From an uncultured Porphyromonadaceae bacterium (GTDB lineage: Bacteria > Bacteroidota > Bacteroidia > Bacteroidales > Muribaculaceae): DNA of 43,033 nt. The notes under the pieces were generated by a model that saw only the letters and a program-made list of their open reading frames with translations, searched no databases and was not told the DNA's origin. Below, one piece after another: positions 7,287 to 15,510 of the stretch (positions are counted from its first letter, which is position 1; every line of letters begins with the position of its first letter). The position numbers and the translations under genes are program-made. The stretch lies in NCBI GenBank assembly GCA_947073495.1, contig CAMTMX010000019.1, positions 1 through 43,033 on the forward strand, given 5' to 3'.

Positions 7287-9935
7287 TCATTCATTCTGTT
7301 TCTCATTCTGTTTCTCCCCATAATTAAACTTAAGATCAGAAATCGTCAGGACCGAACCGATACACAGAGCTTTGGCTGAATTTGTCTCAATATCATTGCT
7401 ATTCAAACCCTTCCCTTGATTAAGGTCACCTCCTGTAGGCCATTTGGTCTCGATGCTTACTCCCTCTTCAAGATCAGAAGAAAGGAACTTTATACACAAT
7501 TTCCCAGCCTTAATTCCGAATGGATAACGATAAAGCACTATCTTTTCATCTTTCATCTCCTTTTGCTCATCTTCGAGATAGATTTTTCTATGGTTCAATA
7601 CTGTCGTTCCATCCACAGCATAGACAGTAACTTCAACAGAAGCTCGCGAAGATGTCTGCTGTGGTTCATATTTATATTTGAATGTCATGGAAGTCGGTCT
7701 GGCATTGAATGCAACACCCTCAGATCTTGTCTCGGACCCATCAAAATCGTATGACCCGAGGAATAATTCGCCTGAAACACGGGTAAAACTCGAATATGCA
7801 GGCGCATCTGTATTGTAATGTTTAGTGCTTGTAAATGATCCTGTTCTTGCCGGCACTGTTCCGGAATGATTATATCCTACAGTTCTTATCACAACATCGC
7901 TTCCACTTTTATATGTCGATGCTACCATAAACCAAGTATTTTGGGGATTAGCACCTACATAGAATGTTTTCTTATTTATTGATGCCCATCCCCCAGTGGG
8001 TTCAGAATATTGGATAGGACAATCTGTATGATAAGTTATTGCACCACAAAGCCACTCACCTCCAACTCTAAGCTTTTTATTGATAGTCTCAGTGGCTTCG
8101 GAAAAATCTCCATTCGGTACAGGTGTTGCTGGGGACGTTGTGATAGTTTCATCACTGCCGAATTTTGTAGCATTCTCAGCGGATTGAAGTGTGGTCTGAA
8201 CACGATATTGTGTTGACGGCTGAAGATCATATACGGCGATCAAACCTGTGGGCTCGTCACGAGAGAACGTACCTTCGCTTAGACGCGTCCCGTTTATAAA
8301 CACTTTCAGTTTATGGAAGAACAGCGTTTTCTTCTTCGGATCGTCATGTACGACATTTATACGCAATTTCTGCGTCATGGGGTCAAGCTGAACCTGATAA
8401 TCCGGATATTCAAATGTTACATCGGTTGTCATATCCGGGCCCATTGCAGTTTCCTCTCCGAAATATGCTCTGACAGTAAACACATCCCTATCTACATCCG
8501 GCACTGTTATCCTATAAACATAATCGTATGATTCGAACGCTCTTGTAGATTCTTTCTTAGTAATCGAAATTATTTCGGAATCACTATAGCTGCTGTTACC
8601 TTGTACACGGAAAGTAAACGGATTGCTTCCCGGAGCTGTAGGATCAGGACCATTGTAGCTCACAATGATATCTGCATACCCCTCTCCAAACGGTGCAGGC
8701 TCCGCGGTCATGCTCATATCGACCGGGATACAAGAAAATCCAACAGAAACGGGATCATTAACTTGTGTATATGAATCTTTCACCTGAAACAATATTCTAT
8801 ATTTCCCTTCCGGAAGATTCCTACACATTTCTGTAAGATCGAGCTGCGCCATCTTTCCGGGATTTCTGAAAAATCCAACCGCCTTGATACCGGCTCTCTC
8901 CATCTCCGCCTTCTGTGCCTCCGTTGCAGCGCACAAGTCGATCATCCCGTCTGTAAGGAATGACAGTTTATTCTCAGGATCGTTCACCTGCTCCATCTCT
9001 ATCGTAAGGTTAGCAGCCGTGATGTTCCCGGGAGCAGACACATTAAATTTTATTTCCCCATCGAAGGTAGTTCCTCTCTGTATTACGAAATTTTGTTCGT
9101 TGATAAACCCTTCCGGAGTCACTACCGGGGCAGCGGTATTTTCAAGTTCATCCGTAAGATCAATCAGAATAGGTTCCGTCTCAAGGTTTTCATCGAAAGA
9201 GATCTCCAGACGGTCCGCCTTCCCTACCTCTCCGTTATAGATGTTGTAGCGCATCTTATACATGTGCTGCGCCTTCACATCAAAATTGCCGGGACTCAGG
9301 GAGATGGTCTTCCCGTTGGGGAGCTCAGCTGAAATAATGACATTCACATTACCGGGCATCACATAACCCAAACCCTCATCGGAACCAAAATCAACAGGAG
9401 AAGATCCCGACGTCTGAACTGAGGTAGACCAATCCGTGAAGTAATTTTTAAACGCGTCGGAATATTCAATCACCACAATCGCGTTGCCAAGTGCCGCGCT
9501 CAATTGCACTTCGGTAGACTGCCCCTCCAGCACTGTGATGTTTGAAGTCTTACCGTAATAATATGCATGCTCATAATCCTCTTCTCCGGATTTCACAAAC
9601 CCTTGTGCATTCGGATCACCATACCACGCCTCTATCTGATACGACCCTGCCGGAAAACTCCCTTTCTTTACAAAATCACTTACCGTAGAGAACGATTCTG
9701 AATATGAACCGTCTATTTTCGAGACTTTTACCTGAAATTCAGCCACAGGAGGAGCAACTATATCAGTAGATACCGCACGCACAGAAGGAACGGCGGCAGT
9801 GACATCACCGTATGCGGAAAGATGAAGATGTATCTCTCCCTCGCCGTTCCCTGCACCCCAAGGGGCATCCTGGCTGCAAGAGGTGGATAGCACCACAGCT
9901 GCACCTAAAAGCATACTCTTTTGCAACAATTTCAT
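7287..9935 (-). CDS. Large DUF4493 lipoprotein with PCMD-like C-terminus
   Basis: 882 aa, first gene of the operon. Lipoprotein signal ends at Cys20 (LSTSC), then S-Q-D-A-P-W and GEGEIHL, the shared mature N-terminus. Residues about 30-260 form DUF4493. About 275-600 hold several Ig/fibronectin-like beta domains (YRVQTTLQSAENA near the end). Residues 607-882 begin PNGDFSEA and end with ISDLKFNYG, a jelly-roll-like PCMD-type fold that is diverged from those of the 747- and 524-aa proteins. The last residues, EKQNEKQNE, come from a 12-bp duplication. Likely outer-membrane anchored and surface exposed; ligand unknown. Confidence 0.83.
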   Translation of the reverse strand: MKLLQKSMLLGAAVVLSTSCSQDAPWGAGNGEGEIHLHLSAYGDVTAAVPSVRAVSTDIVAPPVAEFQVKVSKIDGSYSESFSTVSDFVKKGSFPAGSYQIEAWYGDPNAQGFVKSGEEDYEHAYYYGKTSNITVLEGQSTEVQLSAALGNAIVVIEYSDAFKNYFTDWSTSVQTSGSSPVDFGSDEGLGYVMPGNVNVIISAELPNGKTISLSPGNFDVKAQHMYKMRYNIYNGEVGKADRLEISFDENLETEPILIDLTDELENTAAPVVTPEGFINEQNFVIQRGTTFDGEIKFNVSAPGNITAANLTIEMEQVNDPENKLSFLTDGMIDLCAATEAQKAEMERAGIKAVGFFRNPGKMAQLDLTEMCRNLPEGKYRILFQVKDSYTQVNDPVSVGFSCIPVDMSMTAEPAPFGEGYADIIVSYNGPDPTAPGSNPFTFRVQGNSSYSDSEIISITKKESTRAFESYDYVYRITVPDVDRDVFTVRAYFGEETAMGPDMTTDVTFEYPDYQVQLDPMTQKLRINVVHDDPKKKTLFFHKLKVFINGTRLSEGTFSRDEPTGLIAVYDLQPSTQYRVQTTLQSAENATKFGSDETITTSPATPVPNGDFSEATETINKKLRVGGEWLCGAITYHTDCPIQYSEPTGGWASINKKTFYVGANPQNTWFMVASTYKSGSDVVIRTVGYNHSGTVPARTGSFTSTKHYNTDAPAYSSFTRVSGELFLGSYDFDGSETRSEGVAFNARPTSMTFKYKYEPQQTSSRASVEVTVYAVDGTTVLNHRKIYLEDEQKEMKDEKIVLYRYPFGIKAGKLCIKFLSSDLEEGVSIETKWPTGGDLNQGKGLNSNDIETNSAKALCIGSVLTISDLKFNYGEKQNEKQNE
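7291..7314. repeat. 12-bp tandem duplication at a gene junction
   Basis: TCATTCTGTTTC occurs twice (7291-7302, 7303-7314). On the minus strand it writes EKQNEKQNE at the end of the 882-aa protein. In another frame it supplies extra start codons before the next lipoprotein. Confidence 0.85.
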
Positions 9936-10063
9936 GATGATATGTTTATTATTTAGTTAGATTCCGTATAGATGGAATCGTCATTTGAATTATATACTTT
10001 CTCCGGGACATCAAAGCATTCCCGAAATATGATCATATACTATATATGACATAATTATCAAGA

Positions 10064-10071
10064 CAAAATTA
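10064..10071 (-). promoter_or_regulatory. -7 box for the DUF4493 operon
   Basis: TAATTTTG on the minus strand, with a TTG about 18 bases upstream. Transcription would start near 10059, leaving a leader of about 124 bases that contains two small hairpins (GATTCC/GGAATC at 9960-9979 and CGGGA/TCCCG near 10004-10024). Confidence 0.5.
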
Positions 10072-10149
10072 CAAAACAATCGTGGAAAACAATAAAATAT
10101 ATTTGAATATTAATAAAGCATGTCCCAATATGACCAATATAGTTCTTTA

Positions 10150-10227
10150 GTTTAGGGTTTATAGCTTAAAGTTTAGGGTTACATGATATAAGATTATTCT
10201 TAAACAATAACTTATAATCTCTAAACC
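10150..10227. repeat. Degenerate 7-bp-phased inverted repeat
   Basis: The left part (10150-10184) divides into heptamers GTTTAGG, GTTTATA, GCTTAAA, GTTTAGG, GTTACAT. The right part (about 10197-10227), read in reverse complement, gives GTTTAGA, GATTATA, AGTTATT, GTTTAAG. The GATTATTCTTAAAC word at 10191 recurs at 15401. It sits just past the stop of the leftward barrel gene. Confidence 0.55.
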
Positions 10228-10228
10228 A

Positions 10229-11458
10229 TTAAATATTGACGGCGATTCCAAAATTAATATTAAAAATATTAAACCTGAAATTCGCGCCTGAAGTGAAACG
10301 GCTCCCCATATCTTCACCGTCTACCGTCTGCTTCTCGTTTTTCAAACTAAATCCGAACACACCGAATGACACATTGAACGACACTTGATCCATGATGAAA
10401 ACACACAGACCCGGTGAGAAATTGAGCGACGCCTGAGTGGTGGTGGTGTGCGTCAGTTTAGGCACGCCGTTGTAAGGACGACGGAAATCAGATGAACCCG
10501 AACCGAATGCAAGCTCCACCTCATTAAACACGCCGAAACGTCCGCGACGCGCAATACCGAAATATTGGTTGAATGTAATCGCCGCCGTATAGCTTTCGCT
10601 CTTATACATTATGTCTTTCAGATTAAAATTCATATCCTCGTCAATATCAACCTGAAACGAATCTACATTAGCTTTACCTGTGGTGTAGGCAAGACGCATA
10701 CCCACCGACATGTTGTTGCGGATGAAATAGGAGAAATATGGTTTGATTGAAAGGGCGCTTCCTGAAATATCTATGTCTGAGAGAAGGTCGAGCACTTCAA
10801 GATCTTTGGTATCGAATTTACCGTATGACGCCGTGATCCCTATCTGCCACATACCTTTGGGGATGAAGAGATAATTAAACAATCCACGGTCGAACCTCCC
10901 GAGGTTGCGGTCGCGCAACATCATCGGGATTGTATCTCCCCTGAATGTGACCAATTCCTTTTCATCATATCCGGGCGCATACTTCACCATCTGCGAATTC
11001 CCTGACAAGAGATCATCAACGGATTTCGCCAACGAATCAGGCACCCACATATAACTCCCCCCTTCCCTTTCAGGGAGAACAGGGGCATCAGCCACCACAA
11101 GTGTAGAGTCTCCCTCTGCAAGACCTACAGAATCCCTCACCTCAAGACTCACCGTATTCCCGGCAACTGAAATTATCCCATCGCCTCCGGGGGAAAATGT
11201 CGGGGGAAAATCCACTCCTTTTTTTACAATAGATTGCCCGTTAGAGATTATGATAGTGTCAACGCGCATCAGTTCCTCCACACGTTGGATCACATCATAA
11301 CGGCGTATAACTTCCTTAGTCATTATCGTGTCGGTGCGGGTGACTGTATCCATTCTCAGAATAGTCTGAGTGTTTAGAATCTGAGGGGAGGCAAAACTGC
11401 AGACAGTCGCCATTGCGGCAGCCACAAAGAGAAGCGATATGGAGATGATTCTTTTCAT
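10229..11458 (-). CDS. Outer-membrane beta-barrel protein
   Basis: 409 aa from ATG 11458; an in-frame TTG at 11467 overlaps the upstream stop but would only add three residues. Signal peptide MKRIISISLLFVAAAMATVCSFA. Residues about 25-65 carry repeated hydrophilic D-T-(I/V) motifs (MDTVTRTDTI, RVDTIII). The second half (from FIPKGMWQIG, about residue 195) is a run of amphipathic strands ending in FNINFGIAVNI, typical of a barrel with an aromatic/hydrophobic terminal strand. It is a paralogue of the 259-aa protein just upstream; both have F-(I/V)-P-K-G-x-W and a -SYG/SYA- strand. Likely partner of the neighbouring surface lipoproteins (inference). Confidence 0.75.
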   Translation of the reverse strand: MKRIISISLLFVAAAMATVCSFASPQILNTQTILRMDTVTRTDTIMTKEVIRRYDVIQRVEELMRVDTIIISNGQSIVKKGVDFPPTFSPGGDGIISVAGNTVSLEVRDSVGLAEGDSTLVVADAPVLPEREGGSYMWVPDSLAKSVDDLLSGNSQMVKYAPGYDEKELVTFRGDTIPMMLRDRNLGRFDRGLFNYLFIPKGMWQIGITASYGKFDTKDLEVLDLLSDIDISGSALSIKPYFSYFIRNNMSVGMRLAYTTGKANVDSFQVDIDEDMNFNLKDIMYKSESYTAAITFNQYFGIARRGRFGVFNEVELAFGSGSSDFRRPYNGVPKLTHTTTTQASLNFSPGLCVFIMDQVSFNVSFGVFGFSLKNEKQTVDGEDMGSRFTSGANFRFNIFNINFGIAVNI

Positions 11459-11463
11459 AGCCG

Positions 11464-12243
11464 TCAAAGATAAAACGCCACTCCAAACTGAATGGAAAAC
11501 AAGTTAATCCTGAAGTTTGCCGACTGCGAATTGCGGTGTGACACATATATCTGGTCTTTTATCGCCTTCGTAGCCGTATAACTGAAACCGAGCACTCCGA
11601 TATTGACCTCAAGCGCTGAATAATTGTTGAGGAAAACACAGACGCCCGGAGCAAGACCCACGTCGAGCGAGAAATTTCTTTCATATGTGCCAGACAGAGA
11701 GCTGCCGACTCCCGTCGTAATTTTCGACTGTCCGCCGCCCAATTGCAGTTGAAGCTCGTTGAAAAAGCCGAAACGCTTTGACTTCCCTATAGAAAAATAA
11801 TTGCGCATCATAACCGTGCCATAATAATTATGCGACAGCCGGTAAAGATGATCCACATTATAATTTGTCTCCGAATCGAGCACTATATCGGCATTCTTCA
11901 GTTTTGTGAGGGAGCGGGCATAGGAAAACCTCCCTCCCACTGCGAGGTCAGGCGCCAATGCATAGAGCAGCATCGGGGAAATCTTGAAACTGTATGTGTC
12001 GCCTGAAATGCCTTCGAATATAAGAAATTGGTATTTACTTTGGTTGGATGTGGCGTAGGATACAGACAATCCTGTGATCCATTGTCCCTTTGGCACGAAT
12101 ACCACCGATTCGATATCACGCTTAAATTCTTCCAACTGAACAGTGTCAGCAGCTTCAACAGAATGGTCTTGTGCAACTGCACTAAAAACAAACTGAGAAA
12201 GCATGAAAATTGTCAATATGGAATATAGTTTTGCGAGGTTCAT
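11464..12243 (-). CDS. Outer-membrane beta-barrel protein, paralogue of next gene
   Basis: 259 aa. Signal peptide MNLAKLYSILTIFMLSQFVFSAVAQ with a likely cut after VAQ. The barrel begins at FVPKGQWITGLSVSYA and ends with FRINLFSIQFGVAFYL, alternating strands throughout. It lacks the long N-terminal extension of the 409-aa paralogue, whose ATG lies five bases after this stop, so the two form one transcript. The ATG lies only four bases after a -7 box, implying no 5' leader. Specific transport role not determinable. Confidence 0.75.
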   Translation of the reverse strand: MNLAKLYSILTIFMLSQFVFSAVAQDHSVEAADTVQLEEFKRDIESVVFVPKGQWITGLSVSYATSNQSKYQFLIFEGISGDTYSFKISPMLLYALAPDLAVGGRFSYARSLTKLKNADIVLDSETNYNVDHLYRLSHNYYGTVMMRNYFSIGKSKRFGFFNELQLQLGGGQSKITTGVGSSLSGTYERNFSLDVGLAPGVCVFLNNYSALEVNIGVLGFSYTATKAIKDQIYVSHRNSQSANFRINLFSIQFGVAFYL

Positions 12244-12247
12244 CGCA

Positions 12248-12255
12248 CAAAGTTA
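12248..12255 (-). promoter_or_regulatory. -7 box four bases before the barrel gene ATG
   Basis: TAACTTTG on the minus strand, then TGCG, then ATG. With the usual offset, +1 would be the A of the start codon. The -33 element is weak: CAAA at 12271 is too close, with 15 bases between. Confidence 0.5.
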
Positions 12256-12317
12256 CAATGAATTTTCAAACAAATACCATAAATGCCTCATTTTTTTCAT
12301 ACATCGCCCTAAAATAA

Positions 12318-12366
12318 CAAATTGCAAACCGGTCTTTCCCAAACGGAAAAACTGATTTGCAATTTG
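12318..12366 (-). terminator. Probable terminator after the DUF4923 gene
   Basis: An 11-bp perfect stem (12318-12328 with 12356-12366) is topped by TTTCC/GGAAA. On the minus strand TTATTTTA follows. It lies about 50 bases past the leftward DUF4923 stop. Confidence 0.55.
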
Positions 12367-12416
12367 CCTGTTAAAGCCCATTTATAACTACAATCGGGGA
12401 TTATCCAATAAAGTTT

Positions 12417-13127
12417 TTAAGTCCGTTTTTTCAAGAGATCGAAAAGCCCATCAAGACCAGTTGACTTTGATGTGGCGCTGTCGGCAGGATTTATAGTGCC
12501 GTTTGCCTCACTGCCACCGGTATATTTCATATCAAAACCGATGCACGCACCATCGTAGCTTTCAAGGATTTTTGCCAACGTTTTTGTCATGGTTGTACCA
12601 GTGAGACTACCAATGGTCGTGAGCAGTTCCTTAAGTTTTGTGGCATCAAACATTAGATTGAGATTTTTACCCGATTTTTCAATGTAAGCAGTAAAACGTC
12701 CAAGGCGCATCCCTGCAACCATGATATTGAAGGCAAATGTGCCGTCACCATCATTTTTTTCAAGCACACCCTTGATGCTTATTTTCTTTACCTTAAGAGT
12801 GAAATTACCATCCTTGTCTACCATAAACGGCATACCTATAAGACCATATTGCTCATAATATGGCTTAAGTTTTGTTTCGAGAGCGGCAGCACCGGCAAGA
12901 CCTCCTGCCTTCTTAAGGAAATTATCACTCTTAAAAGCCACGGCAGGACCGGTCGATTCATATTCACCTATAAGATCAGACACCTCTATATCTGTCTTTG
13001 TGAATATACCCTGAAGCATATTGCCGATCGTAGAACCGATTCCGCTCTTCCCTGTAGAGGACTGAGCAAAAGCGGTGGCACCCATAAAGAGCGCCACCGA
13101 CAAGATTATTAGTTTTAAACTTTTCAT
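12417..13127 (-). CDS. Secreted DUF4923-family protein
   Basis: 236 aa with signal peptide MKSLKLIILSVALFMGATAFAQ. I recognise the DUF4923 pattern: an SGIGSTIGNMLQGIFTKTD start, then WxYxGPAVAF-like text, here YESTGPAVAFKSDNFLKKAGG, then repeated small beta strands (VKKISIKGVLEKNDGDGTF). No catalytic motif is known for the family. Expected in periplasm or outer membrane. Its ATG overlaps the stop of the glycogen branching enzyme gene (TAATG), so translation is probably coupled. That is odd, since one protein is cytosolic and the other exported. Confidence 0.82.
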   Translation of the reverse strand: MKSLKLIILSVALFMGATAFAQSSTGKSGIGSTIGNMLQGIFTKTDIEVSDLIGEYESTGPAVAFKSDNFLKKAGGLAGAAALETKLKPYYEQYGLIGMPFMVDKDGNFTLKVKKISIKGVLEKNDGDGTFAFNIMVAGMRLGRFTAYIEKSGKNLNLMFDATKLKELLTTIGSLTGTTMTKTLAKILESYDGACIGFDMKYTGGSEANGTINPADSATSKSTGLDGLFDLLKKRT

Positions 13128-15325
13128 TATTTCTTTTTTGTTGTCTTTGAAACAGTCTTAGTAGTCTTGGGGACAGCCTTTTCTGTCGTTTTTTTAACCG
13201 CTGTCTTTTTAGCCGCCGGTTTCTTTTCAGCAGTTTTCTTTACAGCACTCTTTTTGACAGGAGCAAGCTTTTCCGATTGCACCTCCTCTTTCTTGACACG
13301 TTTTTTAGGCATTGGTTTAACCATGCGCAAAACTTGTGCGGTTCTTGCAGGAAGATACAGTTTCAGCCATCCCTTCCCTGACGGTGAATAAAGGGGATCC
13401 GGCATTGTGAAATGGTGAACACTGTCGTCAAGAAGGTCATGACCGCCAAACTTATCTGAGTCGCTGTCAAGAACCACCTCATATTCGCCGGCAGGGGCAA
13501 GGAATCCGTAATCCGTGAAACTCGAGACAGGATTCCAGTTGAATACAAAAATCAAATCCCCTCTGCGGAATGCGAGAATCTGGTCATCATCCTTCTCCCA
13601 AAGCTTTTCGACCGGAAGAGACTGGAAATTATAATATCCCGACACAAGCTCCACCATTGCATTGTCGAAAGAATTTAAGAACTTGTATTTTAGATCTTCA
13701 CGGTCAACAAGATCCCACTGACGGCGTGCATATTTGTAGCTCCAGCCGTTTCCTTCACGCGGAAAGTCAATCCATTCCGGATGTCCGAACTCATTTCCCA
13801 TGAAGTTGAGATAGCCTCCGTTGATCGTGGCAAGGGTGACAAGACGGATCATCTTGTGAAGCGCCATTCCTCGTTCAACAGTAAAATTATCGTCATTGAC
13901 CATCATATGCCAATACATCTCCTTATCGATCAAGCGGAAGATTATGGTCTTGTCGCCCACAAGAGCCTGGTCATGGCTTTCGCAATAGGAAATGGTCTTC
14001 TCGTCGGCACGGCGGTTGGTAAGTTCCCAGAAAATAGAAGTGGGATGCCAATCCTCATCTTTCTTCTCCTTGATCATCTTGATCCAATAATCAGGCACAC
14101 CCATCGCCATGCGATAGTCAAAGCCGATGCCTCCGTCTTCAAACTTGACCGCGAGACCCGGCATACCGCTCATCTCCTCGGCTATAGTGACTGCCTTGGG
14201 ATTCACCTCATGAATCAGAAGGTTGGCAAGGGTGAGATATGTGAGGGCATTCGTATCCTGGTTGCCGTCGTAGTAGTCTGCATAAGAGCCAAACGCCTTC
14301 CCAAGTCCGTGATCATAATAAAGCATGGAGGTGACACCGTCAAAGCGGAAACCGTCAAACTTGAATTCATCAAGCCAATATTTGCAGTTGGAAAGGAGGA
14401 AATGAAGCACAGAATTCTTTCCGTAATCAAACAGTAGGGAATCCCATGCCGGATGTTCGCGGCGCCCGTCTCCATGGAAATAGAGATCATATGAACCGTC
14501 AAGCCTTCCCAGTCCCTCCACTTCATTCTTCACCGCATGAGAATGGACTATATCCATAATCACTGCAATGCCGAGTTTATGAGCCTCGTCAATAAGACGT
14601 TTGAGATCATCGGGCGTGCCGAATCTGGAACTGGGAGCATAAAAACTGCTTACGTGATAACCGAATGATCCATAATAAGGATGCTCCTGTATAGCCATTA
14701 TCTGAATGGCATTGTAGCCGTCGGACGCGATACGGGGAAGAGTCTTTTCGCGGAACTCATCGTATGACCCCACCCCCTCTTTCTCCTGTGCCATGCCGAT
14801 ATGGCATTCATATATGAGAAGCGGTTTTACATCAGGTTTGAAATTCTTTACCTTAAATTTATAAGGAGTCTTCGGCTCATAGACCTCAGCCGAAAATATC
14901 TTTGTGTCGGGATCCTGCACCACTCGGGTGGCATAAGCGGGAATACGTTCGCCCTGACCGCCATCCCATGTCACAAGCATCTTATACAGGTCGCCTTCAT
15001 GGATAGCATCTTCAGGCAGATGGATTTCCCAGTCGCCGTTCCCTATGCGGGTGAGTTGATAATTGTCAGAAGTTTTCCAATCAGAGAATGTCCCGATCAG
15101 CCAAATTGCAGTGGCGTTGGGGGCGTGCTCACGAAATAACCATCCCCCTTCCTTCTGACGATGAAGACCATAATATTTATATGCGTTGGCGAAGTCTGAA
15201 AGAGAACCGTCGGCAGCGGTAAGTTCGTCAAGTTTTCTTTCCACGTCTTCGTGGCGCCCCTCGATAGCCGGAGCGTAAGGTTCAAGCCACGGATCGTTTC
15301 TAAGAATTGCTAATTTCTTTTTCAT
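13127..15325 (-). CDS. glgB: 1,4-alpha-glucan branching enzyme with histone-like tail
   Basis: 732 aa GH13 enzyme that makes alpha-1,6 branches in glycogen. An N-terminal CBM48 domain (about 40-150) precedes the barrel. The catalytic regions are visible: DIVHSH at 258-263, GFRFDG with nucleophile Asp329, IAEEM with the acid/base Glu at 383-384, and ESHDQ with Asp452. The C-terminal all-beta domain ends near 667. Residues 668-732 are an extra tail with 23 lysines in 65 residues, in KKTA/KKPA-type repeats like histone H1 or basic nucleoid proteins. This is not part of the enzyme family. The only clear partner is the coupled DUF4923 gene; glgA and glgC are not in the window. Confidence 0.95.
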   Translation of the reverse strand: MKKKLAILRNDPWLEPYAPAIEGRHEDVERKLDELTAADGSLSDFANAYKYYGLHRQKEGGWLFREHAPNATAIWLIGTFSDWKTSDNYQLTRIGNGDWEIHLPEDAIHEGDLYKMLVTWDGGQGERIPAYATRVVQDPDTKIFSAEVYEPKTPYKFKVKNFKPDVKPLLIYECHIGMAQEKEGVGSYDEFREKTLPRIASDGYNAIQIMAIQEHPYYGSFGYHVSSFYAPSSRFGTPDDLKRLIDEAHKLGIAVIMDIVHSHAVKNEVEGLGRLDGSYDLYFHGDGRREHPAWDSLLFDYGKNSVLHFLLSNCKYWLDEFKFDGFRFDGVTSMLYYDHGLGKAFGSYADYYDGNQDTNALTYLTLANLLIHEVNPKAVTIAEEMSGMPGLAVKFEDGGIGFDYRMAMGVPDYWIKMIKEKKDEDWHPTSIFWELTNRRADEKTISYCESHDQALVGDKTIIFRLIDKEMYWHMMVNDDNFTVERGMALHKMIRLVTLATINGGYLNFMGNEFGHPEWIDFPREGNGWSYKYARRQWDLVDREDLKYKFLNSFDNAMVELVSGYYNFQSLPVEKLWEKDDDQILAFRRGDLIFVFNWNPVSSFTDYGFLAPAGEYEVVLDSDSDKFGGHDLLDDSVHHFTMPDPLYSPSGKGWLKLYLPARTAQVLRMVKPMPKKRVKKEEVQSEKLAPVKKSAVKKTAEKKPAAKKTAVKKTTEKAVPKTTKTVSKTTKKK

Positions 15326-15336
15326 TTATATTTTGG

Positions 15337-15430
15337 GTTATGTGTTTGTTTTTGAGTCATGTGTCGTAGGTTGTGAGTTGCAGGTTGTATGCCATCGGGA
15401 TTATTCTTAAACCATAACTATAAACCTTGA
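15337..15430. repeat. Degenerate heptamer-phased repeat upstream of glgB
   Basis: From about 15355 the sequence reads in 7-base units (GTCATGT, GTCGTAG, GTTGTGA, GTTGCAG, GTTGTAT). It is followed by GATTATTCTTAAACCATAACTATAAA (15401-15426), which matches 10191-10216 at nearly every base. It lies between the leftward ATPase-DUF4435 gene and glgB. Confidence 0.5.
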
Positions 15431-15459
15431 CATAATCAGTAATGTGCAATTTGAAAGAT

Positions 15460-15493
15460 TCAATTACTAATTAATAATTGTCAATTACTAATT
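15460..15493. repeat. Heptamer-phased direct repeat
   Basis: TCAATTACTAATT occurs at 15460-15472 and 15481-15493, exactly 21 bases (three heptamers) apart. The run reads CAATTAC, TAATTAA, TAATTGT, CAATTAC, TAATTGA and is partly self-complementary. Confidence 0.6.
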
Positions 15494-15510
15494 GAACCAA
15501 AGGCCATCTA

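Noticed and set aside
13781..14437. 218-codon rightward open frame
   Set aside because: It is antisense to the conserved GH13 barrel of glgB; no family features.
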